Part shown: piece by piece, positions 45,300 through 57,602 of the stretch | How positions within the stretch are numbered: position 1 is the first letter of the stretch | Layout of the letters: every line of letters begins with the position of its first letter | Assembly: GCA_001692895.1 (NCBI GenBank) | Contig: KV748268.1 | Coordinates: forward strand, 248,001 to 312,000 | Direction of reading: 5' to 3' | DNA from: Cenococcum geophilum 1.58 | Lineage: Eukaryota > Ascomycota > Dothideomycetes > Gloniales > Gloniaceae | Length of the DNA: 64,000 nucleotides | Made by a program: the position numbers and the translations under genes | The notes under the pieces: model-generated | Database searches by the model: none | Told to the model about the DNA's origin: nothing | Seen by the model: the letters and a program-made list of their open reading frames with translations, nothing else

Positions 45300-45975
45300 G
45301 GAGAACGGAAGCCACAGGGTATTAGTTCCCGTAGGGGAGTAGAAGATATAAATATTAGTTCCCGTAAGGAATTAAAAGCTATAAGGTAATGAAGAAAGTG
45401 GGTATTAATCCCTATAGAGATCCGCAAGCTATAGGAGATTAGTTTCCGTAGGGGAGCGGAAGAAATCGCTATTAGTTTTTATAGGGGAGTAAAAGCCGTA
45501 CGGGAGTAGGAGCTATAGGGTATAGTTCTTATAGGGCAGTAGAAAATACGGTTACTATATACTAGATAATAATTTTAGTTTAGGATATAAGAACGGGAGC
45601 CGTAGGGGATTGGTTCCCGTAGGGGAGTAGCAGATATAGCTAATGGCTCCTATAAGGGAGTAAAAGCCATACGGGAATGTAAGCTATAGGGGATTAGTTT
45701 CTATAGGGCGGCGGAATACATAGGTATTAGCACCTATAGGGGATTTGTTAGAGTAAGGGATTTGTTAAAGTAGGGGATTTATTAGAGTAGGGAATTCGTT
45801 AGCGTAGGGGATTTATTAGCGTAGGGGATTTATTGGAGTAGGGGACTAGATCCTATAGGGGATTTGTTAAAATAGGGGACTAGTTCTTATAGGGCGGTGA
45901 AACACGTAAGCATTAGCTCCTATAGGGGATTTATTTAAGTAGGGGACTTATTTAAGTAGGGGATTGGTTAGAGGA
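45300..45975 (+). repeat. Compound minisatellite (GTTCCCGTAGGGGAGTAGAAG and 17-bp units)
   Basis: The left part (45,300-45,720) repeats a variable unit marked by AGTTCCCGTAGGGGAGTAG, with spacers of about 25-40 bases. The right part (45,749-45,850) is a tidy 17-bp unit, GGATTTGTTAGAGTAGG, in about six copies, continuing more loosely to 45,975. Purine/pyrimidine transitions account for most differences. No gene is seen inside. Confidence 0.85.
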
Positions 45976-46249
45976 AGGGATTTATTCTCTTATAGCCTCT
46001 ATTTAGGCGGCATAAGGCTACTTCTAATAGGCTAGGGAGTGGATTGCGTATTTTATAGAAATATAAAGCCTATATAGGATAGTAGGGTATAGGGACCTAA
46101 TGATCTAGCGGAAGATTGGGTTATCCACTTTCCTAGGTTTATTTAGCCCCGGCGACTTACCCTACGCTATTTTATATACGTTTTGATTAAGGCTGCTACC
46201 TAGCCTTAGCTGCCCGAATCCCCGTAAAACTTCACTTATACAGTAGAAG

Positions 46250-48500
46250 AGTAATAAAATATTATTCTATCTACTCTACTAGTACTTTTAGATCCTTCCT
46301 TACTTCCTAAAGCACCTCCTTTATTTAAGAAGAAAGTTTTTTATCCTTTCCCTTTTGCCTCCTACCGCCTAAAAATACTACCTTTTGTAATCTGTTAACC
46401 TAAGAGATTAGTAGCTAATAGTATAGTAAAAAGTTATCACCTACAGTCTTAAGAAAATCCTCTTTATCAGCTACTGCCCTTTTTTTCATTTTAGCCAGCT
46501 CTTCTATATCTACAAAATTCTACTTATTAAATCTGTTAATAACGTTGCCTTTTTTATTAGGTCTATTATAGTAAATATATATCCAGAATAGCACCTAAAA
46601 GAACGACTTAAAATCATGCCAAGCTGAGTATATCTCGCCTAGGAGCACTCCAATCGCTATAAACGCTCTTATACCAGTCTTACCCCACGCTTTTAAAGGC
46701 CCTTCCCGCTGCTCCTTAATTGCAAGATTAAAGTCAATTAAGAATGCCAGCTAAAAAAGATTGTTATCTTCCTTATTTATTATAAGGTTGCCTATTAAAA
46801 TATTATATTGGATAATACCAGCCCACGTATATAAAGACTCGTATCCTTTAATGCTACCCTCTAGTATAGTAAGCATTACAGCCTAAAAGCTTGCCTTATA
46901 AAGAGGCTTTCTATAGTCCCTAGTAATAACGCGTCAATATACTTAATTTAGGGTTATAGGGCGCCTTCTGTTTAAAGGCGGAGAGCCCGAATATATACGC
47001 TTACTAGGCGGTAATAGGGCGTTAGTATAGCTAGACGACCTCTTTCTACTAAACGACCTATTTCTACTAGAACTTCGGCCTTTCCTTATACTTATTTTCA
47101 CTCCAGCCGGTCTTAAAGGCATTATTAAGTCTTCTAGCTTATAGTTTATCGCTCTTATAATATTTAGCCCCTTATAGACGTTTTTATAAATATTATCTTC
47201 CTTACCGCCTATATAAACTATCTCGTAGTAATAGTACCTGGCTACGTTGACCACTTCTTTCCCCATTACCTTACGTAGTAGTTCGCCTTCTTCCTTACGC
47301 TATAGGTACTACTATAAGTCTTTAATGACAAGGGGTATCTTAGAGGTGTCCCCCTTACGGTATACTTTCTAGTAAGTAGTTACTTAACTAGCGATATAGC
47401 GTGCCCGCTTTATGGGTTTGTTAAAAATAAGACACTCGGTCTAATTATTGTATATAACCTTAATATATCGCTTGCCGTCCGATATTAAAATAATAGGGTT
47501 AAACCCAAGCTACTCCTTATTTATCTAGAGAAATCCTAACATTGCTGAGGTAAATTATAGTCCGTCTTTGTTAATATTAAATAATAATAATGCGATGCCT
47601 CCTACCCAGTTATACTCCTATAGCCGCATAATAGATCTATAAAGGGTAAAGCCTAAGACAAAGCGACGAGTGTTCTAAGCGGCGAAGACTTCTCTTATAT
47701 ATTTTCCTAAATTAAACTATACTTACGAGGCTATATTAGTATTTAGATTACTCTTTAGCTCTCCTAGTACAAGTATATGCGACTAATAGCATTAAGAGCT
47801 TTTGCTAGCTATTAGATTATCTATAAAACCAATATTTAGCTTTCGCTTTACTATAGACCCTTATAAGGGCTGCTTAGTATATATAATAAGCGTTTATCAT
47901 ATCTTTAGGGCGGACCTATGCTCCTCTACAAAGCCTAAAAATGATTTAATTAGGTTATTAAACCACTCTAGAATATTATTTTGCTCTGCGCTTCTAGGCC
48001 AGTTATACTAGCCGCCCTCAGCGTATAGCGGATTGTCTCCTTCCTTACATTTTTTAAAAACGGCGGCGCTTACCTCTTTAAGACCTTTTACTTCCCTAAA
48101 GAATACTTTATATAAGCCAGGAATCCCCACATAAAGAGGGCCTAGCTCCTTCTTTAGAATATAATCTACGTATTTCCTATATTCGGACGAGTTAGTAAAG
48201 CTACTTATATTACGTAGATATGGGGTTTAAACGTAGAATGGTAGCGGTTAGGAAGGAGGCGTAGACTCTATTACAGTGGCGTACGCCTTTTCCTAGATAA
48301 CCTCGTTAGGTTTAATCCAAAGGATTGTATTTAGAAGGGGTAGGAACCGCTTAATATTAAAGTCGTTAGAACTGACCGCTAAATTAAGTCTTAATAGATT
48401 AATAAGAAGGCTTTTATTGCCGCCGTTAGATAGCAATAAACGAGAAGTAAAAAGGCTCTGTAGAGCTAGTATTAGATTAAGCAAAATATTCTTTAGTTCT
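46250..48500 (-). pseudogene. FunK1-family protein kinase relic
   Basis: Fungus-specific FunK1 kinase on the minus strand. In the N-terminal part (47,500-48,050): IVKRKLNIGFIDNLIASKS, ELKSNLNTNIAS, FNLGKYIREVFAA and NTRRFVLGFTLYRSIMRL. At 46,943-47,266 a stop-free patch reads KEVVNVARYYYYEIVYIGGK, then a Ser/Arg-rich insert (SSSRNRSFSRKRSSS), typical of the family. The kinase C-lobe follows: YESLYTWAGIIQYNILIGNL (equivalent to the HRDIS catalytic loop), AFLIDFNLAIKEQREG (DxDLAIKE), GKTGIRAFIAIGVLLGE and FFQVLFWIYIYYN, ending with DNFLLYY and a Lys-rich tail at about 46,260. Length and domain order match a full-length FunK1 protein. Many TAA/TAG sit at Gln/Trp codons. FunK1 genes are commonly amplified in fungi. 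Confidence 0.88.
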
Positions 48501-48639
48501 GTAAGCGTTAGATAGAAACTTATAACGGGTATATTAGCAATTACCTTTATTACCTATCTAGTGTAATAAGTCTAAAGAGCTAGAGATGTCTAGATCCTAA
48601 TAAGCCAAGTTAAATAAATTGCGAAAGTCACTCAGCCCT

Positions 48640-49890
48640 TCCCCAATAGGCTTTGTTTTTATTATCTCTAATTTAAAGAGATTTGCTATTGTAGGCGGGC
48701 GCGCTAAGAGCTACGTTAGGAGGGCCGATGTAGTAGGCGAGTAGGTAGGCGAGGGGAGATTAAGAGGCTAGTATATAAGGACGGTATAATAGCAGAGAAG
48801 TAAATAAGTGTAGGGAGGTCAAATATATATCGGGCGCGTCTTAAAATAAGGAAATAGTGAAGGAGGAAAGGAAGTAAGGTGCGAGCGAAACGCGAGGAGG
48901 ATTTAAAGGTTAGGCGTAGAAAAGTTAAGCTAATCTAATATGGCTTAGACTAAGGCTTTACAGGGCTTAGTTAAATGCTAAGCTATAATAACCTAAAGTG
49001 GAAAGTTGCAGGCAGCATTTATTAGTAATTATAGTTATCGGCTTTTAGTTTATTCTGTGACGCGTAAGGCTTAAATAGAGTGAGGCTCTAATATAGCGAT
49101 GCTAAAAGGCGCCAGGTAAGGTACAGCTGGCGATAGCGGGTTAATTATTGGGTTGGTTATATAAGTACCTACAATTAATTACGTAGCTAATTCTAAAATA
49201 AGCTAAACCTAATATGCCAAATATAGATATAGCCAACCCTATTTTATAGCGCTTAATCGACCTATTTCCTATAACTAGGATCTAGTTCTTAGAACCGGAT
49301 CCTTTTTTAAAATCGCGCCCTTTTTACAGCAGTTAATTGGTCTACTTCGTAAACCCGAATTAGGATCCTAGTTTTAGAATTAAATTCCGTTCTTAGAATT
49401 GTAACTTAAGCTATAACTAAAAATAGCTTCTCTTTTCCAAGACTATTAAACCGCTTAGCTTAACGCTATACCTTTTTAGCCACGTTTAGTACGTTTGGCT
49501 TAAAATTGGGATAGGATACACTTTTTAGAACAAGATCCCATTTTTAGAGTTACAACTTAGGCTAATATTAAGAGAGATATCTGGTATTTATCCTTAATAT
49601 TCCTACCTTATTAATATAAAATTTAGAGTCAACCTGTACCCTAGTTACCTATAAAAACGCTAAAGACTTTAATACCTTAACTTTAATTCTTTATAGAGGA
49701 CCAAGCAAGTTATAGGGCGGCTAACTTATCACTACTAAGTATATAAAGGTAGAGGACTTATAAGCTTACTATAAGCGAGTTTTTAACTTTAATTTAACGT
49801 ATATACAAACGATAACGAGATACTCTTAACATGGAAGCAACTAGATAGAAAAACAATACTAAGCTAAAGAAATCCTAATTGGCGCCTTAA
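48640..49890. other. Upstream region of FunK1; loosely repeated GGATCC/TTAGAATT blocks
   Basis: No gene recognised. Three related blocks, GATCTAGTTCTTAGAACCGG (near 49,270), GATCCTAGTTTTAGAATTAA (49,365) and GATCCCATTTTTAGAGTTAC (49,530), form a dispersed repeat of about 130 bp. The part at 48,690-48,790 is GC-richer and would be the promoter side of the FunK1 relic. Confidence 0.45.
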
Positions 49891-49894
49891 TTCT

Positions 49895-51180
49895 CAACGC
49901 CAGAAAACAAAAACGTGATTACGAAAATCTTTTCTTATAAGAAATTTCTCATTTCTTTAGCTTCTTAGAGGCTCTATCTATAGTGTAATCTACCTTTCTT
50001 TTACATGTCCCTCTTATTAATAGATCTTCTAAATAATCATCTAGCGCCTTTTTTGGTTAGTCTCTTTGCTTAATTAGCTTAGGTAAGACTGTCTTAGTTT
50101 CGCTACGGCCTTCTAGGCTCTTAAGATAATTGGTATACATTTCTATATCCTCTTATATATTACCCTCCATATTATCGCCGATTTTATAAGAGTTAACCTC
50201 CTTAATTATATAAGTAGGTATAAAGGACATCTGCTACTGTCTTAGTTAATCTCCTTACTTATACGGTTTACCCTTCTTAGCTATCTCAATTATAATATCT
50301 TTAAGCGGTTTGTATATCTTAGCATAATAGTAGAGGTGACGAGGATTCTTAGTATAGTATAATAAAAGTTTCTTTTACGGTATAGCCACCGCTAAAACCC
50401 AGGTAGGATACTAGTATATTACTATAATAGGACCGTATAAAGATATAATTCCTCTATAACTGGGGTTTTAGAGATATATTATATCCTTTATTATATAATA
50501 AGTAGGTAACCAGGATATAAGATACTTTACTTATCTACTTAAGATCTTAGTATCAGAAATTATTAACACTTTAGATGGATATATAGGGACTAAACCATTC
50601 TCTACTTAATTATTAGTATTACTAAATAATATAGGTGTCTTATAAATATACCTCTAGGTACTAGCGAAATATATTTAGAACCTATAACTATATTTATCTA
50701 CTAGGATAAGCCTTTAATATAGTTCTCTTTTAGTTAAGGCAAGTCTATCTTAGCCTCACTATAATCCTCTATTGGCTTAGGTAAGTCTATCTTGGTTTCG
50801 CCATAGCCTTCTAATCCCCTAAGATAATTAAGGTATATTTTTTATACACCTCCCTAAACCGTATCCTCTTATATATCGCCCTTTATATTATTATTGTTTT
50901 CGTAAAAATTAGCCTTATTAGGTATTTAAGCAGGCGTACAAGGTATCTGTTTTTACATAGGGTCAAAAAGCTATAATTGTTTCTCCTCCCCACTACTAGA
51001 TACCGTATCTTTATCGTCAATGCGATTCTAGGATAATTTAAGGTTTCTAGTAGGTTAATAATTAGGTATATTATCTTTAAGGCAATAGCATATTGTGATG
51101 TTTTTATAAGCACTAATTAAGGACCTATAGGTTATATTAGTAATATATCTAAGCTTAGTTAAGGTAACATACATAATATC
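49895..51180 (-). pseudogene. Unidentified coding relic with an internal duplication
   Basis: Minus-strand text at the 3' side: EGNIQEDIEMYTNYLKSLEG, ETKTVLPKLIKQRD, ALDDYLEDLLIRGTCKRK, VDYTIDRASKKLKK. About 700 bp further upstream a second copy reads LNYLRGLEGYGETKIDLPKP. The DNA copies are 50,077-50,240 and 50,775-50,960. The final Lys/Arg-rich stretch looks like a nuclear-localisation or DNA-contact tail. The frame between the copies is poor. I recognise no family. Confidence 0.42.
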
Positions 51181-51399
51181 TAGTATTCTTATAAAGATGG
51201 TAAGGGATATATAGTCAAGAGGTTAAATTTAAAGGTGAGTTAAATTAATGGTATATAAGAACCAGGAGTATAACGTTTATATTCCATTTCTCTTTTAAGG
51301 CGGAGTTAGGACAGAAGGTAGAAGGGAAAGGCGGAGTATACTAGCCGCCCCTTTCTACTTTATATGGTGTCTGTGGTATAATATTTAGTAGCTATAATT

Positions 51400-52330
51400 A
51401 CTCTTAGCTTAGGTATTGTCTGCGCCTAAGACTATAGGTGCCTAAAGTAATCCGTAAGTAAGGTATTATTAGGAGTAGCTATTAGCTAAGCTATTACTAA
51501 ATTTAAAAGGCTAACGATCCCTAATAAACGCTATATACCTTAGTAGGGTTTAGAAGCGTTTATATAAAGTTATAAACTAGAATCGGAAGTTAATAATAAC
51601 CCCTAATAACGCCTTTCTTAGCAGAAATAGCATTATATAATCTACTTCCGACGCCAATCCTTCCTAGGGCAAGACACTGCCTAAGCAATAGGCTTATCCT
51701 AGCTAGTTAATCTTATATATTGACCCCCCATCTATAGCAAAGGAGCTATTAGTGCCTATAGGATAGTTTAATTAGCATTCTAGCTAAGCCCTTTATAAGC
51801 GCTTCGCCTTATATAGGCGGTAATTAACTCCTATTAATCTGCCTTGCGTTAAGGGAGATCTTTTACTTAAGGCGCTAAGTAGCCAGTACTTAGAGGTCTA
51901 TAGACATATTCTATATCCTAGCAGTATCAACTATAACTCCTTAAGTAGTATCCCGCAACCCTTAAGTACCTATAAGTATACTATCCCTAAATTGCTAGCT
52001 ATTAAGTAGGTATTTATAAATAAAGAAACCGACTTTAAAGATAACAACAGCGACCTAGAGGCGTAGACTAGTTACAAAAGTAACTTTAGTAATAAGGATT
52101 AAGAATAGAACGCAGAGACATTATATGGTAAAGAAAATAGTTTTAGTACTAAAGATTAAGAAATAGGGGCAGACGGTAATAAAGAGGTGTTAAGTAACAA
52201 GGCTATATAGGCAATGGTTAAATATAGTGGCCTTAACTTTATAGTCTTAAATCTATAAGTAAAGGATAAAAATGTAAAGAAAAGTTCTAATAAAAGCTAG
52301 TAAAAGGGTTAAAACTTTAGCCTCTCTTTG
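51400..52330 (+). pseudogene. Unidentified plus-strand relic, acidic Asn/Lys-rich C-terminus
   Basis: The clearest frame is at 51,930-52,310: TYKYTIPKLLAIKQVFINK, ETDFKDNNSDLEA, NFSNKD, LYGKENSFSTKD, VLSNKAIQAMVKYSGLNFIV, LNLQVKDKNVKKSSNKS. Upstream, 51,520-51,900 in another frame gives Gln-rich text (RRQSFLGQDTAQAIGLSQL). The protein seems to have been largely disordered and charged. Family unknown; one or two genes cannot be distinguished. Confidence 0.38.
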
Positions 52331-52339
52331 TTTAGCCTA

Positions 52340-52892
52340 TCGCGAAATAAAATAATATTTTACCATTTCTACTAGAGTCTCTACCCGCTTAACTTATAGC
52401 GAGCTATAAAGTATTTGCAATAATCTATGCTTTTACTTAAATGAATTTATTTACTACCTTAAAAGCAATAAGTAAGGTAAATCTATACTAATGACCTAGG
52501 ATTTTTTAAATTTTTTATAGACCTAGGACGCATACCACCTTAGTAATTATTAGTCGTGTTTAAGACTACAGTACTTATCAATTTATATCTTAAGGATATA
52601 AACATATTATTTTATAGTGTTTTCTTTTTGTTTAAATCATTTCTCTACTTATAGTATATAGCGGTTATTTACCTATCCCGGTATAGTAGGGAGGGGTAAT
52701 TAGGTTATATAAGGGGGCTTAGACTTATAGCTACGCTTATAGGGCTGTTTACATATAAACTTCTCTAAGTATGTATAAGGGGGCTTTAAGTTATTATAAA
52801 GTCTATATATATAGGAACTTCTTTAATATTTCTAAATCTGGGACTTATATATTTCTTTTTTTTATAGTTCTAGTATTTTTCTAACATTTGCT
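52340..52892. other. No recognisable gene
   Basis: AT-rich with short frames only. The phrase TATAAGGGGGCTT repeats near 52,717 and 52,775, and is otherwise unremarkable. Confidence 0.4.
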
Positions 52893-53533
52893 TCCTATTT
52901 ATATACTAGGCGTTAATAGAGGGCGCTAGGTTAGATTACCCTACTTATATAATTACCTAGTTTGTACAATTACCTAGCTTATATAATCGCCTAGCTCGTA
53001 TAATTACCTAGTTTATATAATCACCTAGCTCGCACAATTACCTAGCTTATATAATTGCCTAGCTCGCACAATTACCTAGTTTGTATAATTACCTAGCTTA
53101 TACAATTGCCTAGCTCACACGATTACCTAATTTGTACAATTACCCGGCTCGCATAATTACCCAGCTTGCATAATTACCTAGTTTATACAATTACCTAGCT
53201 CATATAATCACCTAGCTCGTAGGATCTACTAGCTCCTATAAACATCCAGCTCGTATAATTGCCTAGCTCGTACAATTACCTAGTTTGCATAATCGCCTAG
53301 CTCACATAATTACCTAGCTCATAGGATTGCCCAGCTCCTATAAGTACTATACTCATACGGTTACTTAGCTCGCACAATTACCTAGCTTATAGGATCTGCT
53401 AGCTCCTATAAGTATCTAGCTCGTATAATTACCTAGCTTACACAATTACCCAGCTCGCACAATTACCTAGCTTATAGGATCGCCTAGCTTACCTATTAAT
53501 ATCCTATTTATACGCTAGGCGTTAATTAGAGGA
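52893..53533 (+). repeat. Large 17-bp minisatellite framed by direct repeats
   Basis: From about 52,947 to 53,500 roughly thirty copies of a 17-bp unit near ACAATTACCTAGCTCGT occur, some organised as 34-bp variants with AGGATCTGCTAGCTCCT. On both sides stands nearly the same block: TTCCTATTTATATACTAGG followed by CGTTAATAGAGG (52,893-52,923), and ATCCTATTTATACGCTAGG followed by CGTTAATTAGAGG (53,501-53,533). The inter-unit differences are almost all C/T or G/A. Confidence 0.93.
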
Positions 53534-54172
53534 CGAACAAAAGTTATATTATATATTTAGCTATAATAGGGGAGATTATCTATTAAGTACCGCTGTACCA
53601 TTACTAAGTCATATCTAGGAGCTTTTTAAGGCCTGTAGTATATCTAAATTCTATATCTTAATATCTCCTATCCTTCCTACAATATTTTCTCAGTAAGTAT
53701 CTCTTATTAAGTCTTACCCCAATTAAGGTTAAGTAGCATCTCCTTTAAATATCAAACTTTCTCCAGATTATTATAAGCGTTATAATAATTAATAAGGTTT
53801 TAAAAAGCCTTATCTTCTTTATTATCCGTTATTAACCCATAGTCTTTAAAATAAGAGTAAATAATACCGCGTTGTCTTTTAAATTCCTTCTTCCAGTCAT
53901 TGCTAATTTTACTCTATTTTAGCGTTAGAAGCTAGATTAGCTGCAATATATAAAGCTATAAAAACTTACATATAAAGACTGGCAATTGTTCTATATATTA
54001 TACACGGAACATATTACTAGGGATACAATTTTATAGATATTAGAAACGCTAGGGGAGTGTTCTTAAAGCCGAGCGTATAACTATCTTTAGTTAACTGTAT
54101 ACTATATCCTTAACCTTAACTCAGACAAATTAAAAGACTAAAAATGTTAAAGAGCGAAGAGATTCGTGTGAA
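53534..54172. other. No convincing gene
   Basis: The minus strand has some coding flavour (IQNLDILQALKSS-like text near 53,640 and LYIAANLASNAK near 53,940), but frames change and stops are many. Not assignable. Confidence 0.3.
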
Positions 54173-54448
54173 AGTATACGTAGGTCTAAAATCGGGGCGT
54201 TAAACAACCTAAAAAATGAGAATAAAACGCTAATTGCCTATAAAAAAATTCATTAGCGGGCCATTGCGGGCATAGAGGCGTTTAGATAGCTAAGCTAGCA
54301 AGTACTAGAGTGCTAGATTATACTAATATCCTCTTAAGTCTAAGCTAAGTAATAGGCTTAAAGTATAGGGCTATATACCGGGGCTTAGTTTCGGTTCTAG
54401 TTATACGTAGAAGCTAGATATACGTTTTATATTAACGAATAGGAGGGA
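54173..54448 (+). repeat. Dispersed 275-bp repeat, copy 2
   Basis: Direct copy of 33,053-33,325 with the same block order. The flanks of the two copies are unrelated, which supports independent insertion or transposition of a small element. Confidence 0.82.
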
Positions 54449-56480
54449 GTTAAGTTGTAGGGCATATGCCATTTCGTCTACAACGCGTCTTACAGCCTAT
54501 ATATTAATCGCCGGTTTATATCATTTATATAGTATATAAGATAGATACTATAGGGTATATAGCAACGAAACGAGGTATATTGTCTACGTGCGTACTTTAG
54601 CTATAACCGTATATATCAATATTAGAGATTAATGTAAACGTTTTCTATTTAGCTCCTTGTCTCCCTATTAACCCTTTAAAAGCCTAATCTCTTTAATAAA
54701 GTCCGGTATAAATAAGCCTTCTTAAGTAAGAAGACTTGGAAGTAGGGGCGCTGCTAGCGTTAATATATAAACTACTTAAAAAACTAAAATAACCTTTCTA
54801 AGCAACGCCCCTCTACTTTTACGTCTTATAGGGCCTATAATATATAGGTCACCGGTCTATATCTCTTATAGGATTATATTGCTTAGTTAATGCCTAGGGT
54901 CAATTAGTCAATTTACTTACTTCCTCCCTAAACACTATATTTAATAAAGCTAAAACCTAAGTTAGTATAAGTATTCTAACTATAATATAATAAAACTAAT
55001 AATAGGCTTTCCTAACGGCTTATACCATACGCCAATTAAGGACTTTAGTAGCTACCTAGGGTATACTCTTAGCCGCTAGCAGCTCGTTTAAACGCTCTAG
55101 AAGCTCCTTTTATTTATCTATAGGAACCTTAAATTAAGTAGAGCGTATTAGATGTAATAAGTAAAGTCGTTTAGCTTCTTCCTATATAAGTATCTGCCGA
55201 TCTTTGTTACTAAAAGTCAAGGCTATACTTATATCCCTACTTACTAAAAACCGCTTCCATTAAGTTTTAGAATGTCCGGTAATAGCCTATATATTACTAG
55301 CTTTAGACCTAGCGGTAAGACTTATTATGCGTGGTGGCGTTAAAATAAGAAATTGGTGTTACTGCGCGAAGTGCCGTTTACTAGGGTAGAGCTATCAACC
55401 GCATTAACTCTATTAACCCTATTAACCCTATTAACCATATTAACTATATTAACTACGTTAACCTAATCGACCGCTAGCGATATAAAACCGGCTAACACCA
55501 CTAGTTTACACTTCTGCCTTCTCCTAATATAGCTAATAAAGTCATAGATATGACAATGGGTCGGTCTATATAACGATACTATATTGGTGCCTCTCTGGGT
55601 ACGCTGACCCTATATTTACCTCTATTCACCAGTTCTCTTTACGTTTTAATAGGCTTATCCTATAGGTAGCTCTGCATCGCTCTTTTTATTATAAGCCTAT
55701 AACAATTACCCTGTTTTATTATAAGATACTAGCCTCCTCGGCATCACGTTCCTAAAGAGTTAAATTAATTACTTAAACTAGATAGACGGGAGATTTCTAG
55801 GATAAGTTAATGCGAGCCTTAATTAAGGTTCTATACCCTAAAAGCCTTTCCTGCTAGGAACTAATCGGATTCTTTTCTATATTCCTTAGAGAATTGACTT
55901 AATCCTAAATCTAAGTAGGTGCTTTAACATTGCTTTACTAATGGCTAACTATATCAAGCCCGGGTTCCGTTTACTATTGCGAAATTCAGGGCTTACTAGC
56001 AGAGTTATAAGGCCTATAGGCTAACTAGGCTGAAATATAGTTACCTTCTTTCCTTTACCGTAATGCACGCTCCTCTACCTGCAGCCGCTGTATATATTTA
56101 TATAGTGTTTATTTATTACCTTATAATTTTCCGTACTTTCACTAGATATAGATAGTGGGGTTTTTCTAGTTATATGACTGGCTTTATCCAGGTAGAGGGG
56201 TAGCGGAAAATGCTTGGCATATATATAAGCTAAATGTTGATTTAAAACTTTAGAAGTTATATTAGTTTTTAGTTAAGCGACTAATGTTTAAAGCTCTAAC
56301 TAATTAACTAAATCTGTCGCAGATTAGATAAAGCTAATAACGACTTTTTAATATATATATAGAGGCTCTAGAGCTATATTTAATAAAGTAGAGTTCTTGT
56401 TTTTAATCGTCCTATTTGACACTAAATTACACCCTCGAATATTGTTTGAGATGTAGTTAAAACTAAAACTAGAAAAGAAA
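54449..56480. other. Gene-poor stretch with a 9-bp tandem repeat at 55,393-55,462
   Basis: About 2 kb in which I recognise no gene. At 55,393-55,462 the unit ATTAACCCT repeats about seven times with ATTAACTAT-type variants. Short Ser/Leu-rich frames elsewhere do not persist. The right end is the upstream region of the BTB relic. Confidence 0.45.
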
Positions 56481-56489
56481 ACTAATAAA

Positions 56490-57602
56490 ATATATTATCT
56501 AAAAATGTTCTGCTTAGCTTAGCGCAGCTTATAGATAGCGAGAAATATAGCGACTTAAAACTTGTATACTAGGGGCTGGAGTTTAAAGTCTATAAAGCGA
56601 TTATATGTACCTAATCTTCTGTACTTACGGCTACATATAATGAAGGCTTTTAGGTAAAAGCTAATTAAACGTTTAGTGAAATCGACCTTAACCAGGAACT
56701 AACTAACGGGTAAGAGGCGGTGACTAATATTATAAATATTAACGAGTTCGATTCTGGCACCGTTAAGAGAATAATCTAATTTATGTATAAGAGGGACTAT
56801 AATAATAGCGAGGAGGAGTAAGGATCTAATATTATAAGTGTAGAAAAGCTTGGCTAAAGTGAGGGATATATTTATACACTAATCCAATTTATCCGTACTT
56901 AAGCTTCGATCTATAGAATTAAAGGTAGCGCAACTTAACGACGCCGATGCCTTATCGCTATCTAAACTAGATAGTAGCGGTGGCGATAATGGAGACATAA
57001 TAATATGGCTAATAACGGCCTATATTATACTTCGCCACGTTTATATTAATATAATTGCCGATTATTATAATATACTATAGCTAAAAGAGCTTGTAAATAT
57101 AAAAATTTAACGTATTTTAGGAACTAGCTAGTCCGCAAACAGGTTTCCTAATATTATTAAGGATATCTTTAGCCTAATAGGCGACTTAGCATTATATAAT
57201 ATAATTACCTTAATAGCGGCCGAGTATATTAAAGAGCTTATTAAACTTAAGGACTTTATAGGGCTAGATATTATAAGCGATTTCGCCATCGGTATTATAT
57301 GGACAGTAGTTACCGCATCTAAGGATATGGAGGAAAATTTTATATAGAAACTTTAAGCTGTTTAATCTTAGCTATAATAAACAGAATCACTACTTTAATC
57401 CACCGAGGTGAGGTACGCCGCGGCTGAGCATAAAAGCGAAAATATTAATAACTGTCTTAATACCCTCTGCACGACTAGGACCTATTATAATATCGGTTAC
57501 AAAGCCAAGTTTATATATTATATTAAGGACAGCAGTTATCTATCCGACCCTAATCACCCTTATATACTTCATTGTAAAAGGTGCGAGCATTATATATAAG
57601 TA
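56490..57602 (+). pseudogene. BTB/POZ-domain protein relic
   Basis: The BTB/POZ fold, a dimerisation and Cullin-3 adaptor module, is clear from 56,504: LLSLAQLIDSEKYSDLKLV, YQGLEFKVYKAIICTQSSVL, then after an insert INEFDSGTVKRIIQFMYKRD, YNNSEEE. A shift of frame follows near 56,820-56,900 (an intron or an indel), and the C-terminal part reads HVYVNIIADYYNIL, LKELVNIKI, PNIIKDIFSLIGDLALYNI, AAEYIKELIKLKDFIGLDI and VTASKDMEENFI. The last patch (57,408-57,599) is stop-free and ends KRCEHYI followed by TAA, with Cys residues suggesting a small zinc-binding tail (LHCKRCEHY). This is the usual layout of short fungal BTB proteins. Stops lie at Gln/Trp codons. Confidence 0.85.

Noticed and set aside
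52947-53500. Regular spaced repeats as a CRISPR array
   Set aside because: The units are contiguous with no unique spacers and the context is fungal; it is a minisatellite.
55393-55462. ATTAACCCT tandem as a telomere remnant
   Set aside because: The unit is 9 bases and degenerate, unlike the TTAGGG-type telomere of filamentous ascomycetes, and no chromosome-end context is seen.
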